A stretch of DNA of 8,783 nt from an uncultured Oscillospiraceae bacterium (lineage in GTDB: Bacteria; Bacillota; Clostridia; Oscillospirales; Oscillospiraceae), in contig CAKTMQ010000063.1 in NCBI GenBank assembly GCA_934573945.1, positions 1 to 8,783 of the forward strand, written 5' to 3'. A program made the position numbers and the translations under genes. The notes under the pieces were generated by a model. The model was given only the letters and a program-made list of their open reading frames with translations, was not told the DNA's origin and searched no databases. Positions 1 to 7,160 of this stretch are shown piece after piece (the stretch's first letter is position 1; each line of letters starts with the position of its first letter).

Positions 1-1797
1 ATCCTCATCAAGATCTCCGACCGGCTCCACAATATGCGCACCATGGAGTACCAGACGCCGGAGAAGCAGAAGCAGAAATCCTTTGAGACCATGGAGATCT
101 ACGCTCCCATTGCCCATCGTCTCGGTATGCAGAAAATGAAATGGGAGCTGGAGGATCTCTCGCTGAAATATCTCGACCCCATCGGGTATCAGGAGATCAC
201 CGAGGCGCTGAATGAGAAGGCGGCGGAGTATGACGGCTTTATGTCCGCCATCCACGACCAGATCGTGACCCGGCTGAAGGAGGCCGGCATCGAGGCCAGG
301 GTCTATGGCCGGATGAAGCACCCCTACTCCATTTACCGCAAGATGTATACCCAGAACAAGAGTCTGGACGATGTGTTCGACCTGTTTGCCTTTCGGGTCA
401 TCGTGAACACGGTGGCGGACTGCTACAACGTGCTGGGCATCGTCCACGATCTGTACAAACCCATTCTGGGGCGGTTCAAGGACTATATCGGCACCCCCAA
501 GCCTAACCTCTACCAGAGCCTGCACACCACGGTGGTGGGTGAGAGCGGCATTCCCTTTGAGGTGCAGATCCGCACCCAGGAGATGCATGAGGTGGCGGAG
601 TACGGTATCGCCGCCCACTGGAAGTACAAGCAGAACGGACAGGGCTCCGGTGACGAGGGGCGTTACGAGTGGGTGCGCCGCCTGCTGGAAAACCAGGAGG
701 GCGCCGACGCGGAGGACTTTATCCACTCCCTGAAGGTAGATATGTTCGCCGACGAGGTGTTCGTGTTCACCCCCAACGGCGACGTGATCAATCTGCCCGC
801 CGGCGCCACCCCTATCGACTTCGCCTACAACATCCACTCCGCCGTGGGCAACCACATGGTATCCGCCAAGGTGAATGGCCGCATCGTGCCGCTGAACCAC
901 CGGCTGCAGAACGGCGACGTGGTGGAGGTAATGACCAGCCAGAGCGCCCACGGCCCCAGCCGCGACTGGATCAAGATCGCCCGCTCCAGCAACGCCCGCA
1001 GCAAGATCCGCCAGTGGTTCAAGCGGGAGAAGCGGGACGAAAACATCGTCAACGGCCGCCAGAGCTTCGAGTCGGAGCTAAAGCGCACCGGCGTATCCCT
1101 CAAGGAGCTGCTGGGGGACGAGAATGTGCCCAACGTGCTCAAAAAGCTCAGCTTCAACTCGGTGGACGATATGTACGCCGCCATCGGCTACGGCGGCGTG
1201 ACGGCGCTGAAGGTCATCGGGCGGCTGCGGGAGGACATCCAGCGGATCCTTCACCAGCACCAGACCGAACGGCAGGCCGAGGTACCGGTGGCCGATCAGC
1301 CGGAGATCACCCGCCCCGCCGTGCCCAAACGCGCCAACAGCGAACACGGCATCATCGTGGAGGGTCTGAGCAACTGTCTGGTGAAATTCTCCAAGTGCTG
1401 CTCCCCCGTGCCGGGAGACGACATCGTGGGCTTCATCACCCGGGGCTACGGCGTGTCGGTACACCGGGCGGACTGTCCCAATGTGCTGCGTTCCCGGGAC
1501 AACCCCGCCGAGGCCGGGCGCTGGATCCGGGTCAGCTGGGCGGACAAGACCAGCGAGACCTACCACACCATGCTGCAGGTGGTGGCCAAGGATCGCATCA
1601 GCCTGATCGTGGATGTGTCCACCGTGCTCTCCGCCACCAAGACCCGGGTGCTGTCACTGAATGCCCGCTCCACACCCGACGGCTTCGGCCTGCTGGATCT
1701 GGGCATCGAGGTCAGCGGCCGGGATCAGCTGAAAACCGTTATCAACCGTCTGGAACAGATCCAGGGTGTGATGAAGGTGACAAGACCGGCGGGATAA
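1..1797 (+). CDS. relA: Bifunctional (p)ppGpp synthase/hydrolase (Rel), 5' end outside window
   Basis: The frame is open from base 1, and its first residues (ILIKISDRLHNMRT) are the end of the HD hydrolase domain, so the gene begins upstream; about 598 residues are visible. The synthetase domain follows, with YGRMKHPYSIYRKM at 304-345, RFKD at 472-483 and a YQSLHTTV block near 511-534. The RxKD signature is typical of bifunctional Rel enzymes rather than synthetase-only RelA (EXDD). A TGS domain lies at about 742-933, a conserved Cys-Cys pair at 1396-1401 in the zinc-finger-like region, and a C-terminal ACT domain at about 1558-1788. The family makes (p)ppGpp from ATP and GTP/GDP on starved ribosomes and also degrades it. 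The usual proline in GRPKH is Met here, a position I regard as tolerant. dtd follows, as in Bacillus subtilis. The ATG at 34 is internal, not the start. Confidence 0.96.
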   Translation: MLIKISDRLHNMRTMEYQTPEKQKQKSFETMEIYAPIAHRLGMQKMKWELEDLSLKYLDPIGYQEITEALNEKAAEYDGFMSAIHDQIVTRLKEAGIEARVYGRMKHPYSIYRKMYTQNKSLDDVFDLFAFRVIVNTVADCYNVLGIVHDLYKPILGRFKDYIGTPKPNLYQSLHTTVVGESGIPFEVQIRTQEMHEVAEYGIAAHWKYKQNGQGSGDEGRYEWVRRLLENQEGADAEDFIHSLKVDMFADEVFVFTPNGDVINLPAGATPIDFAYNIHSAVGNHMVSAKVNGRIVPLNHRLQNGDVVEVMTSQSAHGPSRDWIKIARSSNARSKIRQWFKREKRDENIVNGRQSFESELKRTGVSLKELLGDENVPNVLKKLSFNSVDDMYAAIGYGGVTALKVIGRLREDIQRILHQHQTERQAEVPVADQPEITRPAVPKRANSEHGIIVEGLSNCLVKFSKCCSPVPGDDIVGFITRGYGVSVHRADCPNVLRSRDNPAEAGRWIRVSWADKTSETYHTMLQVVAKDRISLIVDVSTVLSATKTRVLSLNARSTPDGFGLLDLGIEVSGRDQLKTVINRLEQIQGVMKVTRPAG

Positions 1798-1857
1798 ACA
1801 TAACCGGCAGGATTTGCGGCCGGCAAACTCTGTGAGACTTTTGAATACTATTTGTAT

Positions 1858-1866
1858 AAAGGAGAT
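1858..1866 (+). promoter_or_regulatory. Shine-Dalgarno of dtd
   Basis: AAAGGAGAT lies 6 nt before the ATG at 1873. It decides the dtd start against the in-frame TTG at 1852, which overlaps this region and has no upstream purine-rich site. Confidence 0.8.
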
Positions 1867-1872
1867 CAAATT

Positions 1873-2319
1873 ATGCGCGCTGTATTGACCCGCGTGAAGC
1901 ACGCCTCCGTCACCATCGGCGGAAAAGTACACGGCCAGATCGGTGAGGGCTTCCTGATCCTGCTGGGCATCACCCACGAGGACACCGAGGCACAGGCCGT
2001 CAAGCTGGCGGACAAGCTGACGGGACTCCGTATCTTTGAGGATGAGAACGGCAAGATGAACCGGGGGCTGGACGAGGTGAAGGGCGAACTGCTGGTGGTA
2101 TCCCAGTTCACGCTGTACGGCAACTGCAAGAAGGGGCGCCGTCCCGAGTTTCTGGCTGCCGCCCGTCCCGAGGTGGCCATCCCCCTGTACGAGAAGTTCG
2201 TGCAGCTGTGCCGGGACAAGGGCTTCCACACCGAGACCGGCGAGTTCGGCGCCTATATGCAGGTGGACAGCCTGAACGACGGCCCGCTGACGCTGGTGGT
2301 GGACACCGACCAGCTGTAA
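1873..2319 (+). CDS. dtd: D-aminoacyl-tRNA deacylase (Dtd)
   Basis: This 148-residue protein has the usual Dtd length and features: the N-terminal MRAVLTRV strand, SQFTLYG at residues 77-83 and the Gly-Pro motif at 137-138 within NDGPLT. The family hydrolyses D-amino acids (D-Tyr and others) from mischarged tRNA in the cytosol; the cis Gly-Pro dipeptide excludes L-substrates. The common form of the motif is GPVT, and Val-to-Leu here leaves the Gly-Pro core intact. I chose the ATG at 1873 because AAAGGAGAT (1858-1866) sits just upstream; a TTG at 1852 in the same frame has no such site. The gene lies 75 bp after rel with no clear terminator between, so co-transcription is likely. Confidence 0.96.
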   Translation: MRAVLTRVKHASVTIGGKVHGQIGEGFLILLGITHEDTEAQAVKLADKLTGLRIFEDENGKMNRGLDEVKGELLVVSQFTLYGNCKKGRRPEFLAAARPEVAIPLYEKFVQLCRDKGFHTETGEFGAYMQVDSLNDGPLTLVVDTDQL

Positions 2320-2333
2320 GGGGAGGGAGCGGC

Positions 2334-2957
2334 ATGAAGGTTCTCTCTGCGATGGTCGGTCCCATCATGACCAACTGCTATATCCTCTGCGACGAGACCG
2401 TCGGCGTCTGCGCCGTGATCGATCCCGGCGACGAGGCGGAGCGGGTGGCGGCGCTGGTGGCCTCCAGCGGCTGCAAGCCCACCATGATCCTGCTGACCCA
2501 CGGCCACTTCGACCACTATACCGGTGTGGCCGGTCTGCTGGCCAAATGGCCGGAACTGCCTGTCTACATCCACGAGGCGGATGTGACCGACAGTGCGGGC
2601 AGTGAGCTGAAGTTCCCCTGTCTGGGGGAGCGGAACCAGCGCTATTACAAAGAGGGCGACATCCTGACGCTGGGCACCCTGACGCTCCGTGTCATGGAGA
2701 CGCCGGGTCACTCTCGGGGCTCCGTGTGTCTGCTGGTGGAGGGACAGGGTGTGATCTTTGCCGGTGACACCCTGTTCCGGGGCAACTGCGGCCGGTGCGA
2801 CTTCCCCGGCGGCGACTACCGCGCCATGCTGGCCTCTCTGGCACGGCTGGGACGGCTGGAGGGACAGTATACCGTCTACCCCGGCCACGAGGAAGCCACC
2901 GACATGGACTATGAGCGGCGCCACAACCCCTATATGAAGCAGGGCATGGCACAATGA
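2334..2957 (+). CDS. MBL-fold metallo-hydrolase, short glyoxalase II-like (YqgX type)
   Basis: This 207-residue metallo-beta-lactamase fold protein carries the full metal-binding set: THGHFDH at residues 55-61 (HxHxDH), PGHS at 124-127 (His126), GD at 144-145 (Asp145) and PGHE at 183-186 (His185). These should bind two metal ions. The length and order match the short hydroxyacylglutathione-hydrolase-like proteins of Firmicutes, which resemble glyoxalase II without its C-terminal substrate domain; the physiological thioester or other substrate is not set by sequence. The ATG at 2334 follows GGGGAGGGAG at 2320-2329 and lies 14 bp after the dtd stop. An upstream in-frame extension would run through dtd and is not credible. 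It overlaps hemZ by 4 bp (ATGA), which suggests translational coupling. Confidence 0.93.
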   Translation: MKVLSAMVGPIMTNCYILCDETVGVCAVIDPGDEAERVAALVASSGCKPTMILLTHGHFDHYTGVAGLLAKWPELPVYIHEADVTDSAGSELKFPCLGERNQRYYKEGDILTLGTLTLRVMETPGHSRGSVCLLVEGQGVIFAGDTLFRGNCGRCDFPGGDYRAMLASLARLGRLEGQYTVYPGHEEATDMDYERRHNPYMKQGMAQ

Positions 2958-4447
2958 AGCTGATCTTTACCGGTCACAACGACCGCTATGCCATTGAGCA
3001 GGATCTGCTGGCGTTCTTCCCCAGCGAGCGTCCTGTCTACGACCCGGAGGCGGCAGAGGAGAACTGCGCCTGGGTCAGGCTGTCCGAAGGCAGCACATAT
3101 ACCACCGCGACCACCCGCATCCGGTATCAGGGGCGGGAAGGCCGCGGTCTTTCCCGCGTGCGCATCGACCCGGCACTGAGCGCCTACCAGCAGGAGGGAC
3201 TGCGGCAGCGGGCGCTGAAGATGAGCTTTTTCCGGGCGGCGGTGGCGATCCTGGGTCATGTACCTGCCTGGGGCAGCCTGACCGGCGTGCGTCCCGCCAA
3301 GCTGGCGGCGCGGCTGCTGCGCAGCGGGATGTCCCCCCGACAGGCGGATCGGGAGCTGGATCGCACCTATCAGGTGTCGGCGCCCCGGCGCAGAATGTGC
3401 ATCGAGGCGGCACAGGCGGGCATCGCCGCCAAGGAGGCACTGGCGCCCAACGACATCTCCCTCTACATCGGCATCCCCTTCTGCCCCACACGCTGCGCTT
3501 ATTGCAGCTTCGTATCCCAGGCGGTGGAGCGCTCCTTCAAGCTGATGGAGCCCTATCTCCAGGCGCTGGAGCGGGAGATCACGCTGGCAGCGGAAATGGT
3601 AAAGGACACCGGGCTGCGGATCAAGTCCTTCTATATGGGCGGCGGCACGCCTACCACCCTCTCCGCCCGGCAGATGGATCACCTGCTGACCTATCTCAAC
3701 CGCAGCTTTGACCTCAGCGGCACGGTGGAGTACTGCATCGAGGCGGGACGCCCCGACACCATCGACCGGGAGAAATTACAGGTGCTGCTGGATCACGGCG
3801 CAGACCGGATCAGCGTCAACCCCCAGTCGCTGGATGACCGGGTGCTGCAGGCCATTGGACGGCGGCACACGGCGGCGGACATTCTGGACGCCATGGCGCT
3901 GGCCACCTCCATGGGGTTTCCCCACGTGAACATGGATCTCATCGCCGGCCTGCCCGCCGACACGCCGGAGGGCTTCCGGAAAACACTGGACGCCTGCATT
4001 GCCTGCGGCGCGGACAACATCACCGTTCACACACTGGCGCTGAAAAAGGGCAGCCGTCTCACACTGGAGGGCAGCCCCATTCCCCCGGCGGAGGCCGTGG
4101 CGGAAATGCTGGATTATGCCGACCCCGCGCTGCGCGCCGCCGGATTCGCCCCCTACTACCTCTACCGGCAAAAATATATGTCCGGCAGCTTTGAAAACGT
4201 AGGCTGGTGCATATCCGGCGCCGAGGGACTGTATAATATCTACATCATGGAGGAGCTGCACAGCATCCTGTCACTGGGCGCAGGCGGCTCCACCAAAATG
4301 GTGGACATCCGCCGGGATGACCGGATCGACCGGATCTTCCACCCCAAATATCCCACGGAGTATATCCAGCGGCAGGAGCAGATCGCCGCGGATCTGGAAA
4401 AGTTCGCGGCGTTCCACCGGGAGATGCTGGCGCATCCGCAGGCATAA
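2954..4447 (+). CDS. hemZ: Coproporphyrinogen dehydrogenase-like radical SAM protein HemZ
   Basis: This 497-residue protein belongs to the HemN/HemZ branch of radical SAM enzymes. An N-terminal region of about 165 residues without a cluster motif, typical of HemZ, precedes the core. The cluster cysteines are Cys177, Cys181 and Cys184 in IPFCPTRCAYCSF, followed by the SAM-contacting YMGGGTPTTL (227-236) and a C-terminal YRQKYMSG (404-411) that marks the HemZ type. HemN enzymes oxidatively decarboxylate coproporphyrinogen III without oxygen. For HemZ that activity is inferred mainly from similarity, and a haem-chaperone-like role cannot be excluded. The ATG at 2954 overlaps the preceding stop. 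No other haem gene is visible nearby, so the substrate is not supported by context. Confidence 0.93.
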   Translation: MKLIFTGHNDRYAIEQDLLAFFPSERPVYDPEAAEENCAWVRLSEGSTYTTATTRIRYQGREGRGLSRVRIDPALSAYQQEGLRQRALKMSFFRAAVAILGHVPAWGSLTGVRPAKLAARLLRSGMSPRQADRELDRTYQVSAPRRRMCIEAAQAGIAAKEALAPNDISLYIGIPFCPTRCAYCSFVSQAVERSFKLMEPYLQALEREITLAAEMVKDTGLRIKSFYMGGGTPTTLSARQMDHLLTYLNRSFDLSGTVEYCIEAGRPDTIDREKLQVLLDHGADRISVNPQSLDDRVLQAIGRRHTAADILDAMALATSMGFPHVNMDLIAGLPADTPEGFRKTLDACIACGADNITVHTLALKKGSRLTLEGSPIPPAEAVAEMLDYADPALRAAGFAPYYLYRQKYMSGSFENVGWCISGAEGLYNIYIMEELHSILSLGAGGSTKMVDIRRDDRIDRIFHPKYPTEYIQRQEQIAADLEKFAAFHREMLAHPQA

Positions 4448-4466
4448 CGCGCGTCCGAAGCAGCGG

Positions 4467-4474
4467 GGAGGTGA
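4467..4474 (+). promoter_or_regulatory. Shine-Dalgarno setting a TTG start for the flippase
   Basis: GGAGGTGA is a near-perfect complement to the 16S rRNA 3' end. It fixes the TTG at 4479 as the start, since the first in-frame ATG candidates lie inside the first membrane helices. Confidence 0.8.
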
Positions 4475-4478
4475 GGCT

Positions 4479-6059
4479 TTGCAGCGCAAACAGAATTTCT
4501 TAGGCGGCGCGGCGATCCTCGCCGGTGCCGTGGCCGTTACCAAGGTGCTGGGCGCACTGTACAAGATCCCGCTGGGCAACCTGCTGGACAGTCAGGGCAT
4601 GGCGCATTTCTACGCCGCCTACAATGTCTACAATCTGCTGCTGATGCTGTCCACCGCCGGGCTGCCGCTGGCCGCCTCACGGCTGGTGGCACAGGCGGAC
4701 GCCCTGGGACACCGTTCCCAGACCCGGCGGATCTTCCACGCCGCCCTGCTGCTGTTGGGCGCTGTGGGACTGCTGTTTACCGCACTGATGTTCCTGCTGC
4801 CGGAATCTCTGGCCGGTCTGCTCCACGACCCCATGGCCGCCGCCGCCATCCGGGTACTGTCCCCGGCAGTGCTGTGCGTCTGTCTCACCTCCGCCATCCG
4901 GGGCTATACCCAGGGGCTGGGGGACATGACCCCCACCGCCGGAAGCCAGATCATCGAATCCGCCTGCAAGCTGGCGGTGGGGCTGGGGCTGTGCGCCTTC
5001 CTGCTCAGTCGGGGCGCACCGCCGGAAACCGGCGCCGCCGGAGCCATCGCAGGTGTCACCTGCGGCGCCGCGCTGGGACTGCTGTTCCTGCTGCTGTGCC
5101 TGCTGCGGCGGGGACGGGACGCCGGAAGCGGCGCGGTATCGCCCATGGGGGAGACCATGAGGCAGCTGCTGCGCATCGGTATCCCCATCACGGTAGCCGG
5201 CGGCGGCATGAGCCTGATGACGCTGCTGGATCAGTCGCTGGTGCTGGGCACCCTGCAGAACACACTGGGGCTCTCTCTGGAGGCAGCCACCGAGCTGTAC
5301 GGCCAGTACACCTTCGGCATGACGCTGTTCGTCCTGCCGCCCTCCTTTATCTACCCGCTGTCCATCTCCCTGATCCCCGCCATCACCCAGGCGCGCTCCC
5401 GGCATGACGAGAGCGCGGTGGGAAGGCTCACTGCCTCTGCACTGCGGATCACCGCGCTGCTGGCCTTCCCCATGGGGGTGGGCCTGTCCGTACTGGCTGA
5501 GCCGATCCTGCTGCTGCTCTATCCCGCCGTGCCGGACACCGCACGCGCCGCGGCGCCCCATCTGGCGGTGCTGGGACTGGCCAGCATCTTCGTGTGCCTG
5601 ATGGTGGCCACCAACGGCATCCTGCAGGCCTGCGGACGGGAACGGGTACCGATCTGGACGCTGCTCTCCGGCGGCGTGCTGAAAGTGGTGACCAACTACC
5701 TGATGGTGGGCAATCCCGCCATGGGGATCCGGGGCGCACCTGCCGGCACCCTCTACAGCTACGCACTGATCGTGGTGCTGAACCTGATCGCCGTCCACCG
5801 GTGTCTGGTGGGACGGGTGGACTTCTTCCGCTGCCTGTGGCGACCCGGTCTGTGCGCGGTGGTGATGGCGCTGGCGGCACGCTCCGTCTACGCTCTGCTG
5901 GCGGCACAGCTGTCCGCCAGAGCGGCTACCGTGGCCGCCATTGCGCTGGCCGCCGCGGTCTATGCCGTGCTGGCACCGGCGGTGGGCGCCGTGACCACAG
6001 AGGATCTCAAACACTTCAAAAAGGGTGAAAAATGGGCGCAGCGCCTGCATCTGCGGTGA
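4479..6059 (+). CDS. SpoVB/YabM/YtgP-type lipid-linked oligosaccharide flippase (MOP superfamily)
   Basis: A 526-residue integral membrane protein made almost entirely of hydrophobic helices, probably about 14, from FLGGAAILAGAVAVTKVLG at the N-terminus onward. The early block (ALYKIPLGNLL, then YNVYNLLLMLSTAGLPLAAS) is characteristic of the Firmicutes SpoVB/YabM/YtgP group of MurJ-like exporters. These move lipid-linked cell-wall or spore-cortex precursors across the membrane. I chose the TTG at 4479 because GGAGGTGA (4467-4474) stands 4 nt before it; the frame is open further upstream, but that part overlaps hemZ and reads as an out-of-frame translation. The following hup-rqcP-yabP-yabQ-divIC block favours equivalence to B. 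subtilis YabM, but SpoVB or YtgP cannot be separated from it here, so no symbol is given. Confidence 0.9.
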   Translation: MQRKQNFLGGAAILAGAVAVTKVLGALYKIPLGNLLDSQGMAHFYAAYNVYNLLLMLSTAGLPLAASRLVAQADALGHRSQTRRIFHAALLLLGAVGLLFTALMFLLPESLAGLLHDPMAAAAIRVLSPAVLCVCLTSAIRGYTQGLGDMTPTAGSQIIESACKLAVGLGLCAFLLSRGAPPETGAAGAIAGVTCGAALGLLFLLLCLLRRGRDAGSGAVSPMGETMRQLLRIGIPITVAGGGMSLMTLLDQSLVLGTLQNTLGLSLEAATELYGQYTFGMTLFVLPPSFIYPLSISLIPAITQARSRHDESAVGRLTASALRITALLAFPMGVGLSVLAEPILLLLYPAVPDTARAAAPHLAVLGLASIFVCLMVATNGILQACGRERVPIWTLLSGGVLKVVTNYLMVGNPAMGIRGAPAGTLYSYALIVVLNLIAVHRCLVGRVDFFRCLWRPGLCAVVMALAARSVYALLAAQLSARAATVAAIALAAAVYAVLAPAVGAVTTEDLKHFKKGEKWAQRLHLR

Positions 6060-6066
6060 TTTTTTT
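6037..6066 (+). terminator. Weak intrinsic terminator candidate at the end of the flippase gene
   Basis: CGCAG (6037-6041) pairs with CTGCG (6051-6055) over a 9-nt loop. Seven T follow at 6060-6066 after a 4-nt gap. The stem lies in the last codons of the flippase gene. The short stem and the gap make this uncertain, but it fits the boundary before the separate hup transcription unit. Confidence 0.35.
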
Positions 6067-6087
6067 GCCCTTTATCCGCAAAAGGGG

Positions 6088-6116
6088 TTGCATTAGGCCG
6101 CCAAATATGGTAAATT
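6088..6116 (+). promoter_or_regulatory. Candidate housekeeping promoter of hup (extended -10)
   Basis: TTGCAT at 6088-6093 and TAAATT at 6111-6116 are separated by exactly 17 nt. The -10 is preceded by TATGG, giving the TRTGn extension that compensates for a weak -35 in Firmicutes. Transcription would begin near 6123, leaving a leader of roughly 100 nt before hup. A sigma-A promoter is expected here because HU is normally made in large amounts. Confidence 0.5.
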
Positions 6117-6219
6117 TGCTATTGGTCGCTGTGAGAGAGGCTGACCATTTCGTTCTAATACGATCCGTTTCGTTTTAGGATATGCATATCACCAATGAAA
6201 ATTTTAGGAGGAACGACCC
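6117..6219 (+). promoter_or_regulatory. Long hup leader with inverted repeats and a 12-bp palindrome
   Basis: This AT-richer leader contains TGGTC/GACCA arms (6123-6127 and 6143-6147), two imperfect copies of TTTCGTTYTA about 20 nt apart (near 6149 and 6169), the perfect palindrome GATATGCATATC at 6179-6190, AAAATTTT at 6198-6205, and the hup Shine-Dalgarno AGGAGGAA at 6206-6213. No known riboswitch was recognised. The elements may be operator sites or RNA structure; the sequence alone does not decide. Confidence 0.35.
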
Positions 6220-6492
6220 ATGAATAAAACCGAGCTCATCAATGCCGTCGCCGAGAAGGCCGGCCTGTCCAAGAAGGCCGCCGAGGCCGCTGTCAACGCT
6301 ACCCTGTCCGTCATCACCGAGGGTCTGAAGACCGAGGAGAAGGTGCAGCTGGTCGGCTTTGGCTCCTTTGAGGTGAAGCACCGCGCCGAGCGTACCGGTC
6401 TGAACCCCCGCACCAAGGAGCCTGTCACCATCGCCGCTTCCAAGGTTCCCACCTTCAAGGCCGGCAAGGCGCTGAAGGACGCTATCAAGTAA
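6220..6492 (+). CDS. hup: Histone-like DNA-binding protein HU
   Basis: This 90-residue protein has the canonical HU length and layout. An N-terminal helical dimerisation part ([19 protein letters not shown]) leads to GFGSF at residues 46-50, then the DNA-binding arm with RxGxNP (58-63), where Pro63 is the residue that wedges into and kinks DNA, and a C-terminal [15 protein letters not shown] segment. HU dimers bind DNA without sequence specificity and compact the nucleoid. Codon choice is strongly biased (AAG, CTG, GCC, CGC), as expected for an abundant protein. AGGAGGAA at 6206-6213 precedes the ATG. A strong terminator follows closely, so most hup transcripts are probably monocistronic. Clostridia often carry hup next to yabO, as here. 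Confidence 0.97.
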   Translation: MNKTELINAVAEKAGLSKKAAEAAVNATLSVITEGLKTEEKVQLVGFGSFEVKHRAERTGLNPRTKEPVTIAASKVPTFKAGKALKDAIK

Positions 6493-6510
6493 GAGACAAC
6501 GCGCACATTG

Positions 6511-6541
6511 AAGAAAAGCGGCGGCGCCGCTTTTCTTTTTT
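6511..6541 (+). terminator. Strong intrinsic terminator after hup
   Basis: The arm 6511-6522 pairs with 6526-6537: ten perfect pairs from GAAAAGCGGC plus two A-T pairs at the base, with a 3-nt loop. T runs continue from 6536 to 6541. The GC-rich upper stem and uridine tail make this a convincing rho-independent terminator. Only 14 bp separate it from the rqcP Shine-Dalgarno. Confidence 0.93.
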
Positions 6542-6566
6542 ATCCATTGCTTTCCGGAGGAGCACC

Positions 6567-6821
6567 ATGAGACTGGACAAATACCTGAAGGTCAGCCGCC
6601 TCATCAAGCGGCGCACCGTGGCCAACGAGGCCTGCGACAACGAGCGCGTCACCGTCAACGGACGGGTCGCCCGCGCCTCCTACGACGTGAAGGTAGGGGA
6701 TGTGATCACCATCCGGTTCGGACAGAAGTCCCTGTCGGTGGAGGTGGTGTCGGTGGCCGACAACGTGGGCAAGGCGGACGCCGCACTGATGTACCGGGAG
6801 ACCACGGACAAGACGTTATAA
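6567..6821 (+). CDS. rqcP: S4-domain RNA-binding protein RqcP (YabO)
   Basis: An 84-residue protein that is nearly all one S4 RNA-binding domain, with MRLDKYLKVSRLIKRR at the start and RVTVNGRVARASYDVKVGD at residues 27-45. In Firmicutes the small S4 protein encoded before yabP is RqcP/YabO. It binds obstructed 50S subunits together with RqcH and tRNA-Ala and supports alanine tailing of stalled nascent chains. The ATG at 6567 follows GGAGGAG at 6556-6562. Because the hup terminator lies just upstream and leaves no space for a promoter, expression probably depends on read-through. Its stop codon overlaps the -35 region of the proposed sigma-E promoter. Confidence 0.92.
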   Translation: MRLDKYLKVSRLIKRRTVANEACDNERVTVNGRVARASYDVKVGDVITIRFGQKSLSVEVVSVADNVGKADAALMYRETTDKTL

Positions 6822-6844
6822 TTTACATCACCCTCTCATACAAT
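6815..6844 (+). promoter_or_regulatory. Candidate sporulation sigma-E promoter of yabP-yabQ
   Basis: CATACAAT at 6837-6844 matches the sigma-E -10 consensus cATACAnT at every specified position. ATA at 6818-6820 lies 16 nt upstream, within the expected spacing, in the -35 context GTTATAAT, which is close to the usual GTCATATT. Transcription would begin near A6850-A6851. In B. subtilis yabP and yabQ are made in the mother cell under sigma-E control, so position and function agree. The -35 overlaps the rqcP stop codon, and the -10 overlaps the end of the 5' arm of the hairpin described separately. Confidence 0.75.
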
Positions 6845-6877
6845 GCACTAACGCTTGAATGAGAGGGTGAGTTTTTT
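6828..6877 (+). terminator. Terminator-like hairpin that masks the yabP ribosome-binding site
   Basis: Bases 6828-6839 (TCACCCTCTCAT) pair perfectly with 6859-6870 (ATGAGAGGGTGA), giving 12 bp with a 19-nt loop. One G and then six T follow at 6872-6877, so the element looks like an intrinsic terminator. The 3' arm is also the yabP Shine-Dalgarno (GAGGGTGAG, 6863-6871), and the yabP TTG start at 6876 lies at the end of the T tract. A transcript arriving from rqcP would fold the site shut or end there; a transcript from the internal sigma-E promoter lacks the 5' arm. Confidence 0.82.
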
Positions 6878-7160
6878 GGCATATGAGCCCAATGCCTCCG
6901 GCGCCATGTATCATCGCCTGACCATGGAGGGTCGGGAAAAGCTGACGGTGGCCGGTGTGGAGGATGTGGAGCGCTTTGACGAGAACTGCATCGTCATGTC
7001 CACCTGTGCCGGAACACTGGTGGTCACCGGCGATGCGCTGCACATCGGCAAGCTGAGTCTGGACGGCGGTGAACTGCTGGTGGACGGTCACATCGAGAGC
7101 ATCAGCTATGAGGACGAGCAGCCCGTGCGGGGCGGCCTGTTCAGTCGGTTGTTTTCCTGA
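6876..7160 (+). CDS. yabP: Spore cortex/sporulation protein YabP
   Basis: This 94-residue protein fits the YabP/YqfC sporulation family. It has a beta-strand-rich core (VAGVEDVERF at residues 26-35, then GTLVVTGDALHIGKLSL, then ELLVDGHIESISYED) and ends in the amphipathic GGLFSRLFS tail. In B. subtilis YabP acts with YabQ during spore maturation at the forespore outer membrane; its biochemistry is unknown. The TTG at 6876 is the best start, 5 nt after GGTGA (6866-6870). An in-frame TTG at 6855 lies in the hairpin loop without a Shine-Dalgarno, and the ATG at 6906 also lacks one. The stop codon overlaps the ATG of the next gene (TGATG), which indicates coupling. Confidence 0.88.
   Translation: MAYEPNASGAMYHRLTMEGREKLTVAGVEDVERFDENCIVMSTCAGTLVVTGDALHIGKLSLDGGELLVDGHIESISYEDEQPVRGGLFSRLFS

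Noticed and set aside
1804..1823. CCGGC/GCCGG inverted repeat between rel and dtd
   Set aside because: The stem is 5 bp with a 10-nt loop and has no T tract after it, so it is not supported as a terminator.
669..1835. Long + strand open frame of 388 codons overlapping rel
   Set aside because: It is an Arg/Pro/Gly-rich out-of-frame translation of rel caused by high GC content, with no recognisable domain.
1855..1860. TATAAA resembling a -10 box before dtd
   Set aside because: Transcription would start in or after the Shine-Dalgarno at 1858-1866, and no -35 is present at a suitable distance.
4677..6050. Minus-strand open frame of 457 codons opposite the flippase gene
   Set aside because: Its product is rich in Gln, His and Gly with no membrane or domain pattern, and it mirrors the codon structure of the real gene on the + strand. 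The other minus-strand frames were rejected for the same reason.
6068..6086. CCCTTT/AAAGGG inverted repeat after the flippase gene
   Set aside because: The 6-bp stem has no following T run on either strand and abuts the candidate hup -35; it may be incidental.
6855..6857. Upstream in-frame TTG as the yabP start
   Set aside because: It lies in the loop and stem of the hairpin without a Shine-Dalgarno, and the TTG at 6876 has one at correct spacing.
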